Part shown: positions 41,840 through 50,567 of the stretch, piece after piece
How the letters are laid out: every line of letters starts with the position of its first letter
How positions within the stretch are numbered: position 1 is the stretch's first letter
The notes under the pieces: generated by a model
The model's database searches: none
The model's input: the letters and a program-made list of their open reading frames with translations, nothing else
What the model was told of the DNA's origin: nothing
Made by a program: the position numbers and the translations under genes
NCBI RefSeq assembly: GCF_037996765.1
Contig: NZ_JBBNAD010000005.1
Coordinates: 218,001 to 282,000 of the forward strand
Source: Bdellovibrio sp. GT3
GTDB lineage: Bacteria; Bdellovibrionota; Bdellovibrionia; Bdellovibrionales; Bdellovibrionaceae
Direction: 5' to 3'
DNA: 64,000 nt

Positions 41840-43371
41840 TAGAATCTAAACCATTCAATCGCATCGACGTAAGCCTTTGGCTGATAAGCATTGGCTGTTT
41901 TATCCCAACGCACTTCCTGCCAGCCCAGACTTTTAAATGATTTGCTATCCACATCGCGATTCTTGATAAAGTCTTTAACATTCAAAACATTTGCAAGATC
42001 ATCACGCTTCATTAACAAAGACGGCAGATGGAACTGAACAAACGACATGCCTTTGTTCTCTAAGGCAAAACCCTCGGCCCCTGTTTTCAGAAATTCCGAA
42101 TAGCGTACTTCCGCCTTGGCGTCACAGTGCTCGACCACCAAAAGCTTCTCGGTGCTTTCGGAATAGTCCATCACATAGCTGAAACTAAACCCGCCACACT
42201 TCTCAACGATGGTGCGATTGGATTTGATCTGGCCAAATGTTTTAATCGGAATCGGAAACTTGGATGGCAACATCCACAGGTTGTCCTGATCACGCAAGGC
42301 AATCTGAGTTTGCGGCTGGGCTTTGGCAATCTTCATGAACTCCTGAAAGACTGCCGCATTAGAACTGATCGGTTGATTGCTGACGTACAGCACATCAAAG
42401 CTCGCCTCAGCAAATGCCTTGTGATAGCCCCGATTTTGCAGTTCGTTTGCAAAGCTCGCAGCAAAAAGACGATAGGTATTGGAAGACTTACCCAAATCCG
42501 AGCTGGAGATATAATGATTGAAGTTCTTAAGCGTCGCCGAAGCACGAGCCAACACGGAAGCTGATTCATCACCGGCTACCGACAATACTGGATTGTACTC
42601 CTGACGTAGCAGATTCGATATCCCGCGTGTGAACTTGTAGCGCTCCCCTACTGAGAGATTTTTGTAAGCCTTAATCCAGCTGCTTAAAATCAAAGGACGC
42701 AGACTCATTTCCAGAACTTCAGTCTCAATACTGGAAAGATCCTGGCTGTTTGCACAGATCGCATAGTCTTCTGATTGCTTCCAAGGGGAATCACAATACG
42801 CAGCGGGGGACTTGATCACATAAGGCCACTTCACCGGAAGCAATGCTGTTTTCAAGTGCGTCTTGGGATCACCGATATCCAGATCACCTGTTTGCAGATA
42901 AACCAGGAAGTCTGTCGCAACCTCCTCCAAAAGTTCCTGCTGAACGAACAAAGTCTCGTTGCGCTCACGGTACCAGATCTTGCTGATGGCCTTCTCAAGA
43001 TGCCCAGGTGCTTCGATCAGGTTTTGACCGATATAGATTCTGTGCCCATGAATACGGAACATGTTTGGATGATCCGCCGTGATCAGGATCTGCACCTTTT
43101 GATAGAAGGGCTCAATACTTTCCAGCAGGCGCTCTGTAGCACCCACGCGAAGACTGAGGTCCTTGATATTTTGACCAAAGTAACTGCTATAGCGGGTCGC
43201 CTTATTCACCGAACAACGAAAGACCTCGTCGTGCTGCTTCCCGGAGGTTCTGTCAATTTTCTCGACAACCTTGGAATCAATACAGAGAGGCCTTTGGTTC
43301 ATCTTGATGACGACCAGGCTAAGTATGCCAAAACAGACAAAAGATAGAATTGTGAGCCAACGTGAAAGCAT
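41839..43371 (-). CDS. membrane-anchored protein of unknown function
   Basis: 510 residues. One N-terminal helix (about 5-24, LTILSFVCFGILSLVVIKM) anchors a large, presumably periplasmic domain with few Cys (near 49, 197, 207 and later). Around residue 105-150 is HRIYIGQNLIEAPGHLEKAISKIWYRERN...QQELLEEVATDFLVYLQTG, where H-L-E and Q-E-L-x-x-E recall metallopeptidase-like spacing, but there is no HExxH and I do not assign a family. The rest is mixed alpha/beta. The gene ends eight bases before the neighbouring ABC-F gene's stop on the same strand, so it is downstream of that gene and may share its transcript. Confidence 0.72.
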   Translation of the reverse strand: MLSRWLTILSFVCFGILSLVVIKMNQRPLCIDSKVVEKIDRTSGKQHDEVFRCSVNKATRYSSYFGQNIKDLSLRVGATERLLESIEPFYQKVQILITADHPNMFRIHGHRIYIGQNLIEAPGHLEKAISKIWYRERNETLFVQQELLEEVATDFLVYLQTGDLDIGDPKTHLKTALLPVKWPYVIKSPAAYCDSPWKQSEDYAICANSQDLSSIETEVLEMSLRPLILSSWIKAYKNLSVGERYKFTRGISNLLRQEYNPVLSVAGDESASVLARASATLKNFNHYISSSDLGKSSNTYRLFAASFANELQNRGYHKAFAEASFDVLYVSNQPISSNAAVFQEFMKIAKAQPQTQIALRDQDNLWMLPSKFPIPIKTFGQIKSNRTIVEKCGGFSFSYVMDYSESTEKLLVVEHCDAKAEVRYSEFLKTGAEGFALENKGMSFVQFHLPSLLMKRDDLANVLNVKDFIKNRDVDSKSFKSLGWQEVRWDKTANAYQPKAYVDAIEWFRF

Positions 43372-43379
43372 ATCAAGAA

Positions 43380-44933
43380 CTAGGATTGCAAAAGGCGGAC
43401 CTCCCGGGTTTGAATTTTCTGCAGGAATACGAGGTCATGGGAGATCACGATCAAAGCTCCTTGATAGGAGTTTAAAACGTCCTCCAAAACCTCCAGGCTG
43501 CTTATATCCAGATTATTGGTGGGCTCATCAAGAACTAATAGCTCCGGAGTTACATCAGAAAGAAAGACCTTTGCCAGACAGAGTTTAAGCTTCTCTCCAC
43601 CACTTAAACTTTCGGCTTTCTGATGCACTCGATCCGCAAAGAATTGAAATGCCGCAAGCTCATTGCGAATCCATTCCGCCCCTTTACTGGAAACCTCGAT
43701 AATGTTTTCCAGGACAGACTGATCAGGACGAAGCATGCTGTATTCCTGGTCTATCAAACTGGTTTTCAAACTCCCCACAGACATGGTCCCGCGGAGTTCA
43801 CCTAAGGGAGACTCACCTTTGGATAGCAACAGCTGCAGAAATGTGGTTTTTCCCGCGCCGTTTCTTCCCGTGAAAGCCCAGCGTTCCGGTCCTTTCATGT
43901 GCAAAGTCAGATTTTCAGGCCACAGAAAATTTTCGGCTCCAGAGAATCGGAAATTAAAGTCCGCCACTGAAAATATCAGCTTCTCAGTCGGGACTTTCAC
44001 TCCCAGATCCTTTAATCGCAAAGTGGATTGCGTTCGCATCCCTGCAAAGTGCGATTGAAACTCCGTACTGGCCTGCTCTGCCCTTTGCGTTTCATTGGAA
44101 TTAATACTTCCGAGTGTGACTTGAGCCGCCCTTTTCAATCCCCCCACAACAATGCGGGGAATACCGCCTTTGTCAGCGATAGCCTGTCCACGGCGCATGC
44201 GTTTTTCCTGTGAATCCACTCTTTCGTGCAGCTCGCGCTCGGTTTTCTTTTTCTCCCGGCGCAACTGATTCAGTGTGGATTGTTCCTGCTCGATTTCCTG
44301 ATTGCGCTGCTGCTCATAGAACGAATAGCTGCCACCATAAACCCGCATCCCTTGATTGGACATCTCCATGATCGTCTCCATGGATTCCAAAAGCTCGCGA
44401 TCATGACTGATAATCAGAAGATTGCCGCTAAAGTCCTGCGCGAATTGCACGATTCTTTGCTTGGCTTCGCGATCCAAATTATTGGTCGGCTCATCCAAAA
44501 TCAGTAAGCCGGAATTCTCGGCAATAGCCTTTGCCATTCGCACCCGGGTCCACTCTCCACCGCTGAGTTGTTTTAGTGGTCGATCAAAAGGGATATCCCC
44601 CAACAATGTTTCCTGAGTCACAGCATCCAACTGGTTTGAATCCCAGATGTTCACCAGTAACTCACCGACAGTTTGTTCGGGCCGATCTTCCATTTGTTTT
44701 AAGTACATGATCGGATGACTCGCATGAATCTCCCCTTCCGTCGCAGAAAGTTCTGACGACAGAATCATAGCCAGCGTGGATTTGCCAATACCATTGGGGC
44801 CGACCAAACCATAGCGACCGGCTCCCAGGCTGAAATTCAATGACGAAAACAAGCGCAGCCCATTGCTGTGCTCATAGCCCACATTGTGAGCTGTGATCTG
44901 AAATATTCTATTTTGCATATTTAAATAATCCAT
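43380..44933 (-). CDS. second ABC-F family ATPase
   Basis: 517 residues (512 if started at the ATG at 44918). Two ATPase domains: Walker A GPNGIGKST, signature LSGGEWTR, Walker B LLILDEPTNNLD; then GRNGAGKTT, LSGGEKLK, LLVLDEPTNNLD. The inter-domain linker (about 190-300) is long, basic and coiled (QQRNQEIEQEQSTLNQLRREKKKTERELHERVDSQEKRMRRGQAIADKGG), which in ABC-F factors reaches toward the ribosomal peptidyl site. No membrane domain. It resembles neither Uup nor EttA closely; translation factor or ribosome-protection roles both fit. Divergent from the amidotransferase gene. Confidence 0.88.
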   Translation of the reverse strand: MDYLNMQNRIFQITAHNVGYEHSNGLRLFSSLNFSLGAGRYGLVGPNGIGKSTLAMILSSELSATEGEIHASHPIMYLKQMEDRPEQTVGELLVNIWDSNQLDAVTQETLLGDIPFDRPLKQLSGGEWTRVRMAKAIAENSGLLILDEPTNNLDREAKQRIVQFAQDFSGNLLIISHDRELLESMETIMEMSNQGMRVYGGSYSFYEQQRNQEIEQEQSTLNQLRREKKKTERELHERVDSQEKRMRRGQAIADKGGIPRIVVGGLKRAAQVTLGSINSNETQRAEQASTEFQSHFAGMRTQSTLRLKDLGVKVPTEKLIFSVADFNFRFSGAENFLWPENLTLHMKGPERWAFTGRNGAGKTTFLQLLLSKGESPLGELRGTMSVGSLKTSLIDQEYSMLRPDQSVLENIIEVSSKGAEWIRNELAAFQFFADRVHQKAESLSGGEKLKLCLAKVFLSDVTPELLVLDEPTNNLDISSLEVLEDVLNSYQGALIVISHDLVFLQKIQTREVRLLQS

Positions 44934-45069
44934 CTCTTGGGATCCAGAAGGTCCCGAATGAGGTTCTTAAAATAAAGAATTAAGATGGATTTATTTTCTC
45001 ATAGACGCCGGGTTATCCCCGGCCGATCCAGTGTAGCAAAGAGTTTTCAATTATGCTAGTCTCCTGCCA

Positions 45070-45729
45070 ATGAAGAAGCTTTTAATCATTCAGCACGAAT
45101 TTGATGGCCCTCCCGGCACCACCTTGGACTGGGCGTCTCAGAATGGCTATGCCGTCGAGTTCTGGCATCCGGCAGATGAACCCCAGATTCCTGATGCCAA
45201 GGCCTACGCGGGCGTCGTTATTTGCGGCGGCAGCATGGATACCTTCGAGGTTGAAAAACATCCATGGCTACAGACTGAGAAAAAGTTCATTCGGAATTTG
45301 ATCGAGAGTAATATGAAGATCTTTGGCCTTTGCCTTGGCTCACAACTGATTGCCGAAATCATGGGTGGTAAAGTTCTGATCCATGAACCTGGCTGGGAAG
45401 TGGGATTCGTTCCGGTTCATACCACTGATGGCGAAACCATTCCGGCATTCCACTGGCACCACTGCACCTTTACGCTGCCACCAGGAGCAGAGCTGATTGC
45501 CACCAATGATTTCTGTAAGAATCAGGCCTATAAGATTGGTGATAATATCATAGCGACCCAGTTTCACCCGGAAACGACTGAGGATTGGATCAGGGAGTGC
45601 GCTGATGAGGTGGGCCCCCACCAGCAAGGTATTGTTCAAAACAAAGCCGAGATGCTGGCTGATTTGCATCTGCAAAAAACATTGAGAGATTGGTATTTCA
45701 GACAGCTGGATAAGTTATTTAAGTCTTAA
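45070..45729 (+). CDS. class I glutamine amidotransferase (GMP synthase-like)
   Basis: 219 residues. Free-standing GATase domain that releases ammonia from glutamine or acts as a gamma-glutamyl hydrolase. The nucleophile is the Cys in FGLCLGSQLIAE (about residue 93), and the His-Glu pair is in ATQFHPETTEDW (about 170). The start LLIIQHEFDGPPG and GVVICGGSMDTFE are common in GMP synthase-like amidotransferases of unknown partner. No synthetase subunit is adjacent. It ends at a strong bidirectional terminator. Confidence 0.9.
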   Translation: MKKLLIIQHEFDGPPGTTLDWASQNGYAVEFWHPADEPQIPDAKAYAGVVICGGSMDTFEVEKHPWLQTEKKFIRNLIESNMKIFGLCLGSQLIAEIMGGKVLIHEPGWEVGFVPVHTTDGETIPAFHWHHCTFTLPPGAELIATNDFCKNQAYKIGDNIIATQFHPETTEDWIRECADEVGPHQQGIVQNKAEMLADLHLQKTLRDWYFRQLDKLFKS

Positions 45730-45733
45730 AAAC

Positions 45734-45763
45734 AAAAAAGGCCTGGGAATCCAGGCCTTTTTT
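45734..45763. terminator. bidirectional intrinsic terminator
   Basis: AAAAAAGGCCTGG (45734-45746), GAAT loop, CCAGGCCTTTTTT (45751-45763). Between convergent genes. Confidence 0.9.
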
Positions 45764-45784
45764 ATTTTGAATTATAATTTCAAA

Positions 45785-47080
45785 CTACATCGAGAAAATT
45801 CTGGAACACGCACGAGTCAAAGCATCACGTTGCTGATTTTTAGCAATGAGCTCAATAAACTTCTTACCTTCTTCTGTGGTAATATTATAAGTCTTTCCGC
45901 GATACATTCCACTCACACCAACACCACCCTTATTCACAAGAGCCGTGCCTGTTTGAATTTTAATTTCTCTCTCAAACTCTGCAAAGAAGTCCTTACCCCA
46001 CTGGTTATAGGTCTCGATGGACATCCACGTTGGGGGTTCATTTCCATGCAGAATACCCACTGACACCGAAGCATAACCTTTCTTAAGGTTGCTTTGCTCC
46101 CAGGCTTTGGTGATATCTGTTCTGCCGACTTTATCAAAGAAGTCCTGAGTCAGATAAGTATCGCCGTAGTCACGCAAAACGATCTTACCCGTCGGACGCA
46201 TCTTCGCATCCAACTCTACAAGGAAGTTTTGCGAGTGTGGTGAATCGTAAGTCATACCCGTCAACGCAAAGAACTCAGCAATCGCACGCGCGAGGGGCTT
46301 GTTATAGTGCTCATTCCAATACTCTGCCGGATCACTGGAGCCATTCAGTTTTGCGATCTCGCGGCCCTTTTGTTCATGCATGATTGAGAAACCAGGAACA
46401 TATGTTTTTCCCGAATTCGTTAATGTGTCGTACGAACGAATAATCATACCCTGATCGATAACAACTTTACCCTTGTCGTCACGGGTTTCGATACCGAACG
46501 CCAATGGCTCATCAAGTAAAACGATATTGTACAATTTTGGTTGCTTCGCAATTTGGTCTTCCACGAAATCCGTCATCATACGGATTTGCTTACCATCATC
46601 CCAGTCCTGATGCTTGTCACGCCAGTGACCGCCAGTCTTATCTGTGGAGCCTTTAAAGGAGAACTCTGCCTTGGACACCGGATCGACGATAATATAACTG
46701 CGGGAAGCAGTCATATAGCCTTTATAATAGACTTTCTTGACAGGAGTGATGCCATTGGCCTTCAGGAAACCTGCGATCTCCTGCCACCACTTGGTGTCTT
46801 CTGGATTGATGATCCAGCGAAGGTACTTCACGCCTTTTTCTTCATGAATCAAAGAATTTACGAACTTTTCAGGAGAGCGTTTGGCGATGTCCGCCTGCAC
46901 CAGGCTCAAGGGAATATCATAGTGATAGACCATAACCTCTTGATTACTACGCGTGGCTACTGCGTTGGCTTTGGTCTCCAGATTAACCAATTCCTGCATT
47001 TCCTTGCTGATGGCGTGGGAAAACGACGCCCAAACCATATTGGAAATCAAAGCAAAGCTTAGAGCTCGGTTGAACTTCAT
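45785..47080 (-). CDS. secreted protein with an H-x-Q-N ... R-D signature like siderophore synthetases
   Basis: 431 residues with a signal peptide (ending SFSHA, about residue 23). The mature protein is mixed alpha/beta. Around residues 282-310 the sequence SPHSQNFLVELDAKMRPTGKIVLRDYGD strongly recalls the H-x-Q-N-x-x-(V/L) ... P ... LRD block of the IucA/IucC and FhuF-like C-terminal domains, which contribute active-site residues in NRPS-independent siderophore synthetases. Those enzymes are cytosolic, so an exported version would be unusual; a secreted kinase-like fold is another reading. No siderophore genes are near. The gap before its start holds two 19-base palindromes. Confidence 0.75.
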   Translation of the reverse strand: MKFNRALSFALISNMVWASFSHAISKEMQELVNLETKANAVATRSNQEVMVYHYDIPLSLVQADIAKRSPEKFVNSLIHEEKGVKYLRWIINPEDTKWWQEIAGFLKANGITPVKKVYYKGYMTASRSYIIVDPVSKAEFSFKGSTDKTGGHWRDKHQDWDDGKQIRMMTDFVEDQIAKQPKLYNIVLLDEPLAFGIETRDDKGKVVIDQGMIIRSYDTLTNSGKTYVPGFSIMHEQKGREIAKLNGSSDPAEYWNEHYNKPLARAIAEFFALTGMTYDSPHSQNFLVELDAKMRPTGKIVLRDYGDTYLTQDFFDKVGRTDITKAWEQSNLKKGYASVSVGILHGNEPPTWMSIETYNQWGKDFFAEFEREIKIQTGTALVNKGGVGVSGMYRGKTYNITTEEGKKFIELIAKNQQRDALTRACSRIFSM

Positions 47081-47151
47081 AATAATAGTCTCCTGATACG
47101 TTTTAAGTTCCGACCCGCGTGTTTCAAGAGAAGTACCAAGTTTTCAGGGGC

Positions 47152-47170
47152 TCAAATTGAATTAATTTGA
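47152..47170. promoter_or_regulatory. palindrome, candidate operator
   Basis: TCAAATTGAATTAATTTGA, a 7-5-7 perfect dyad 72 bases upstream of the start at 47080. Function inferred from position. Confidence 0.4.
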
Positions 47171-47214
47171 TCTAGAGGAGGAAAATCCGACAAAAGAGCG
47201 CAACGCGGCAGTCA

Positions 47215-47233
47215 GTGTTAACAAACTTAACAC
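47215..47233. promoter_or_regulatory. palindrome, candidate operator or weak terminator
   Basis: GTGTTAACAAACTTAACAC, a 7-5-7 perfect dyad just beyond the stop of the HMG-CoA lyase gene (47258). No T-run follows on either strand. Confidence 0.4.
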
Positions 47234-47257
47234 CGTAATTTGCTTGAAGAAGTTCAA

Positions 47258-48202
47258 TTATTTACCGTTCGGAACTTTACCGAGTGGTTTTAGAGTACCG
47301 ACTTTACCCACTTTGGAAGGCAGAGCGTGTTGGATTTTATCAGACATCCAAGGATCAATTGCGATTAGTTTTTCCAGGTTCAAACCGGTCTTAATACCCA
47401 TACCGTGGAACATGTAAACCACATCTTCAGTTGCCACATTTCCCGTAGCTCCCGGAGCATAAGGGCATCCACCCAAACCACCAAGGCTGGTATCGAATAC
47501 ACGAACACCCACTTCAAAGGCTGCTAGAATATTTGCCAAAGCCTGTCCACGAGTATCATGGAAGTGACCCGCTAACTTTTTAACTGGAACCACTTTTTTA
47601 ATTTTCTTAAACAAGGAATGAACCTGACCCACATTCGCCACACCGATGGTGTCGCCAATGGAAAGCTCATACACACCCAGCTTATGCATGCGCTGAGCAA
47701 GTTTCACCACGCGGGCTTCAGGCACTTTACCCTCGAACGGACAGCCAAAGCACGTGGACAAATAGCCGCGCACCTTGATCTTGTGTTTCTTGGCTAAGGC
47801 CATCACCGGCTCAAAGCGTTTGAAGCTTTCATCGATCGAGCAGTTGATATTTTTCAAAGAGAATGATTCAGAACAAGCCGCAAAAATCGCAACTTCCTTC
47901 ACACCACTGGCGATAGCATCCAGCATACCGCGCTCATTGGGAACCAAAACAGAGAATTCAGTTTTCTTGGGGATCTGACCGGATTTTTGCAAACCGAAAG
48001 CCTTGCCAACAACCTCTTTAGTACCCGCCATTTGCGGAACCCATTGAGGGGAAACAAAAGCACCGATCTCCACACGTTTTGTGCCGGCTTCAATCAAACG
48101 ACGGGCGAATTCAACGCGTGTGTCAGCATCCAAAACGACTTTCTCGTTTTGCAAACCATCTCTTAATCCCATTTCCACAATCGCAACTGAATTCTTCGCC
48201 AT
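47258..48202 (-). CDS. hydroxymethylglutaryl-CoA lyase
   Basis: 314 residues. It splits HMG-CoA to acetyl-CoA and acetoacetate, the last step of leucine degradation. TIM-barrel motifs: EMGLRDGLQNEK with the catalytic Arg-Asp, RVEIGAFVSPQWVPQMA, FAACSESFSLKNINCSIDESF, YLSTCFGCPFEGKV, SIGDTIGVANVGQV, the metal-binding HFHDTRGQALANILAA and the family's GGLGGCPYAPGATGNVATED with the reactive Cys. It sits 17 bases downstream of the BCCP gene, so biotin carboxylase, BCCP and lyase form one operon on this strand. Confidence 0.96.
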   Translation of the reverse strand: MAKNSVAIVEMGLRDGLQNEKVVLDADTRVEFARRLIEAGTKRVEIGAFVSPQWVPQMAGTKEVVGKAFGLQKSGQIPKKTEFSVLVPNERGMLDAIASGVKEVAIFAACSESFSLKNINCSIDESFKRFEPVMALAKKHKIKVRGYLSTCFGCPFEGKVPEARVVKLAQRMHKLGVYELSIGDTIGVANVGQVHSLFKKIKKVVPVKKLAGHFHDTRGQALANILAAFEVGVRVFDTSLGGLGGCPYAPGATGNVATEDVVYMFHGMGIKTGLNLEKLIAIDPWMSDKIQHALPSKVGKVGTLKPLGKVPNGK

Positions 48203-48219
48203 AAATTTACCGATTAAAA

Positions 48220-48597
48220 TTACTCTGCAGCAGGTTTAATTTTTACCAAAGCTTTACCCAAGGCAACTTGTTCGCCAACAGCACAAGACACAGAATCAAT
48301 GGTTCCTGCGATGTCACACTTCAAAGTGTACTCCATTTTCATGGCTTCCATCACCAAAACTGCCTGGCCCGCTTTTACGACTGTACCTGGTTGCACTAAT
48401 ATCTTAGTCACTTTACCCGGCATCGGCGCAATAACTGTATCAGAAGATCCACCTGCACCCGACTTCTTGCGTGACTTACGTCCAGAGCCGGCGTCCATGG
48501 TGAATGTACGTCCATTGCTATGCACCCACAGTGTGCCTTGAAGTAATTGGGCTTGGGCTTTGTGATCGATACCGTCGATACGAACTTTGATTTCCAT
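48220..48597 (-). CDS. biotin carboxyl carrier protein of an acyl-CoA carboxylase
   Basis: 125 residues. Carries biotin between the carboxylase and carboxyltransferase parts. The biotinyl domain (about 52-125) has the sequence VMEAMKMEY with biotinyl Lys87 and the PMPGKV hinge; residues 36-50 are a Gly/Ser/Lys linker. In most methylcrotonyl-CoA carboxylases this domain is fused to the biotin carboxylase; here it is separate. The ATG at 48597 overlaps the upstream stop by one base (TAATG) and has GGAGAGG in front, so translation is coupled and stoichiometry probably equal. Confidence 0.94.
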   Translation of the reverse strand: MEIKVRIDGIDHKAQAQLLQGTLWVHSNGRTFTMDAGSGRKSRKKSGAGGSSDTVIAPMPGKVTKILVQPGTVVKAGQAVLVMEAMKMEYTLKCDIAGTIDSVSCAVGEQVALGKALVKIKPAAE

Positions 48598-50087
48598 TAG
48601 ATACCTCTCCAGTAAGACGCCCACGGAGACGTGTTCGCTACTGCTCCAGCCGTTTGCACACCACGAGCCTGAGCCAATGCTGCCGCCGCAATTTTCTTTT
48701 CAGCTTCAGTCAGTTCCGGCTCTTTGATTGGATCCGCAAAATAGGTCTCGATGAATCTTGTCGTCATCGTGCCCATCACAAACTCTTTGTGGGACAGAAT
48801 CTCGATCAAATAAGGAATGTTCGTGTGAACACCAAACACCACAGAGTCTTTTAGAACGCGGATCATTTTTTGAATCGCACGCGGACGGTTTTCATCCCAC
48901 ACGATCACTTTCGCAATCATCGGATCATAGAATGGTGTGATAGTGTCCCCGGAATCAAATCCATATTCATAACGACGACCCGGCCCCTCAGGCCATTCAA
49001 CAAGTCCCAACAAACCGGTGCTTGGAACGCCACCCATGTACGGGTTTTCCGCGTAGATACGGCACTCGATGGAATGACCACGTGGCACGCGGATTAGTTT
49101 TGGATCATGGATGTATTCACCTTGTGCAGTCAGGATCTGCATTTTAACCAGATCCACACCCAGTACTTCTTCAGTCACTGGATGCTCAACTTGCAGACGC
49201 GTATTTACTTCCAGCAAATAGAATTCACCATCTTGAAGCAGGAACTCCACTGTGCCCGCGCCTTTGTATTTACCCAGGGTCGCAATCGCACAAGCGGCCT
49301 CACCCATTTTGCGGCGAAGATCTTCGCTCAACGATGGAGATGTTGCTTCTTCGATAATTTTTTGATGGCGACGTTGCACGGAACATTCACGGTCAAAGAA
49401 ATGAATCACGTTTCCAGTGGAATCACCGAACACTTGAAATTCAATGTGCTTGGCGCGATCCAGATATTTCTCCAGGAATACTTTCGGTGAACCAAATGCC
49501 GATTGCGCTTCACGCTGAGCGGATTCAATTAACTCAGCCGCCTCATCAGAGGACTTAATCAATTTCATACCGCGACCACCGCCACCGGCAGCAGCTTTCA
49601 CGATCACGGGATAGCCAATGCGCTCGGCTTCTTGAATCAGATTGGCAACAGCTTGGTTTTCACCTTGATAACCCGGCACCAATGGAAGGCCCGCTTTTTT
49701 TGCAAGCTCCTTACAATGAACCTTGTCACCCAAAGAACGAATGGAGTCTGCAGAAGGTCCGATGAATGTAAGACCCGCTTTGGTCACAGCTTCTGCAAAG
49801 TCTGCATTTTCAGACAGGAAACCAAATCCCGGATGAATCGCTTGTGCTCCACCGGCCAGGGCGCCATCGATATTGGCTGCGATGTTCAGATAGCTTTCTG
49901 CGGTTGGTGCTGGACCGATGCAGATTGATTTTGTGGCCATGCGGAAAGCACGGGAATTAATATCCGCCTCAGAGTGCAGAAGAACCGTTTCGATTCCCAA
50001 CTCTTCGCAAGCTTTGATAATACGAACCGCGACTTCTCCGCGATTTGCGATTGCAATACGTGTGAATTTACCAGGCATTTTTGTCAT
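48597..50087 (-). CDS. biotin carboxylase subunit of an acyl-CoA carboxylase (probably methylcrotonyl-CoA)
   Basis: 496 residues. ATP-grasp enzyme that carboxylates biotin. Motifs: IAIANRGEVAVRIIKACEELGI, HPGFGFLSENADFAEAV, the glycine loop AAAGGGGRGMKLI, FFDRECSVQRRHQKIIEEATSP, EFLLQDGEFYLLEVNTRLQVEHPVTEEV and the catalytic ECRIYAENPYMGGVPSTG. Length and end resemble the N-terminal 450-500 residues of the alpha subunits of methylcrotonyl- or propionyl-CoA carboxylase. Substrate assignment rests on neighbours: HMG-CoA lyase next to it and carboxyltransferase plus methylglutaconyl-CoA hydratase 6 kb upstream. Confidence 0.95.
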   Translation of the reverse strand: MTKMPGKFTRIAIANRGEVAVRIIKACEELGIETVLLHSEADINSRAFRMATKSICIGPAPTAESYLNIAANIDGALAGGAQAIHPGFGFLSENADFAEAVTKAGLTFIGPSADSIRSLGDKVHCKELAKKAGLPLVPGYQGENQAVANLIQEAERIGYPVIVKAAAGGGGRGMKLIKSSDEAAELIESAQREAQSAFGSPKVFLEKYLDRAKHIEFQVFGDSTGNVIHFFDRECSVQRRHQKIIEEATSPSLSEDLRRKMGEAACAIATLGKYKGAGTVEFLLQDGEFYLLEVNTRLQVEHPVTEEVLGVDLVKMQILTAQGEYIHDPKLIRVPRGHSIECRIYAENPYMGGVPSTGLLGLVEWPEGPGRRYEYGFDSGDTITPFYDPMIAKVIVWDENRPRAIQKMIRVLKDSVVFGVHTNIPYLIEILSHKEFVMGTMTTRFIETYFADPIKEPELTEAEKKIAAAALAQARGVQTAGAVANTSPWASYWRGI

Positions 50088-50093
50088 GGTGCA

Positions 50094-50115
50094 AAAGCTC
50101 CAATTTTAGAGCTTT
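50094..50115 (-). promoter_or_regulatory. hairpin just upstream of the biotin carboxylase start
   Basis: AAAGCTC (50109-50115 side, minus strand) pairs with GAGCTTT (50094-50100) around an eight-base loop, ahead of the ATG at 50087. Only four T's follow, so either a weak terminator after the response regulator or a leader structure masking GGAG. Confidence 0.45.
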
Positions 50116-50164
50116 ATCTATATCCATAGACCTGGCTTAAGGCAACGAAAAGACGGCATTTTCC

Positions 50165-50566
50165 CTATGCAGCTTGCGGTTTCGATAGCGCATCCAAAAC
50201 CCCGAACACCTTCTCCTCCAACCCTTTTGAGTTGAAAGGTTTTAATAGGAAGCCTTTGATATCGTATTTACAAGCTTCCTGAATGCGCTCAGTGTCCGCG
50301 AGACCGCTCATAAGCAAAACCGGCGTGTTAATTTTCAACTCTTCGCGCAATTTTTTGAGCAATTCCAACCCACTGGCCTTCCCCAGCTTTACATCCAAAA
50401 GAATCAAATCAAAGGTTTGAGACTTTAGTTGCGCCTCCGCCTCACCCGGATCCTGCGCCCCGACGACCTGACAGTTCCTTCTGGAAAGAATCAACTGCAC
50501 CGCAGAACGAATCGTTGGCTCGTCATCTATGGTCAAAATCATTCGCTTGTTGCTGTTATTGTCCAT
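50165..50566 (-). CDS. single-domain response regulator
   Basis: 133 residues, receiver domain only. The acidic pocket is Asp14-Asp15, the phosphoacceptor Asp58 in LILLDVKLG, the switch Ser in LLMSGLAD and Lys in FLLKPFN. Without an output domain it probably relays phosphate or binds a partner, as CheY-type proteins do. It starts two bases from the stop of the hybrid kinase gene (TAATATG), making them one operon; it may be phosphorylated by that kinase. Confidence 0.93.
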   Translation of the reverse strand: MDNNSNKRMILTIDDEPTIRSAVQLILSRRNCQVVGAQDPGEAEAQLKSQTFDLILLDVKLGKASGLELLKKLREELKINTPVLLMSGLADTERIQEACKYDIKGFLLKPFNSKGLEEKVFGVLDALSKPQAA

Positions 50567-50567
50567 A

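Noticed and set aside
45007-45023. GCCGGG-TTATC-CCCGGC hairpin between divergent genes.
   Set aside because: No T-run on either strand and no link to a start codon; too little to call.
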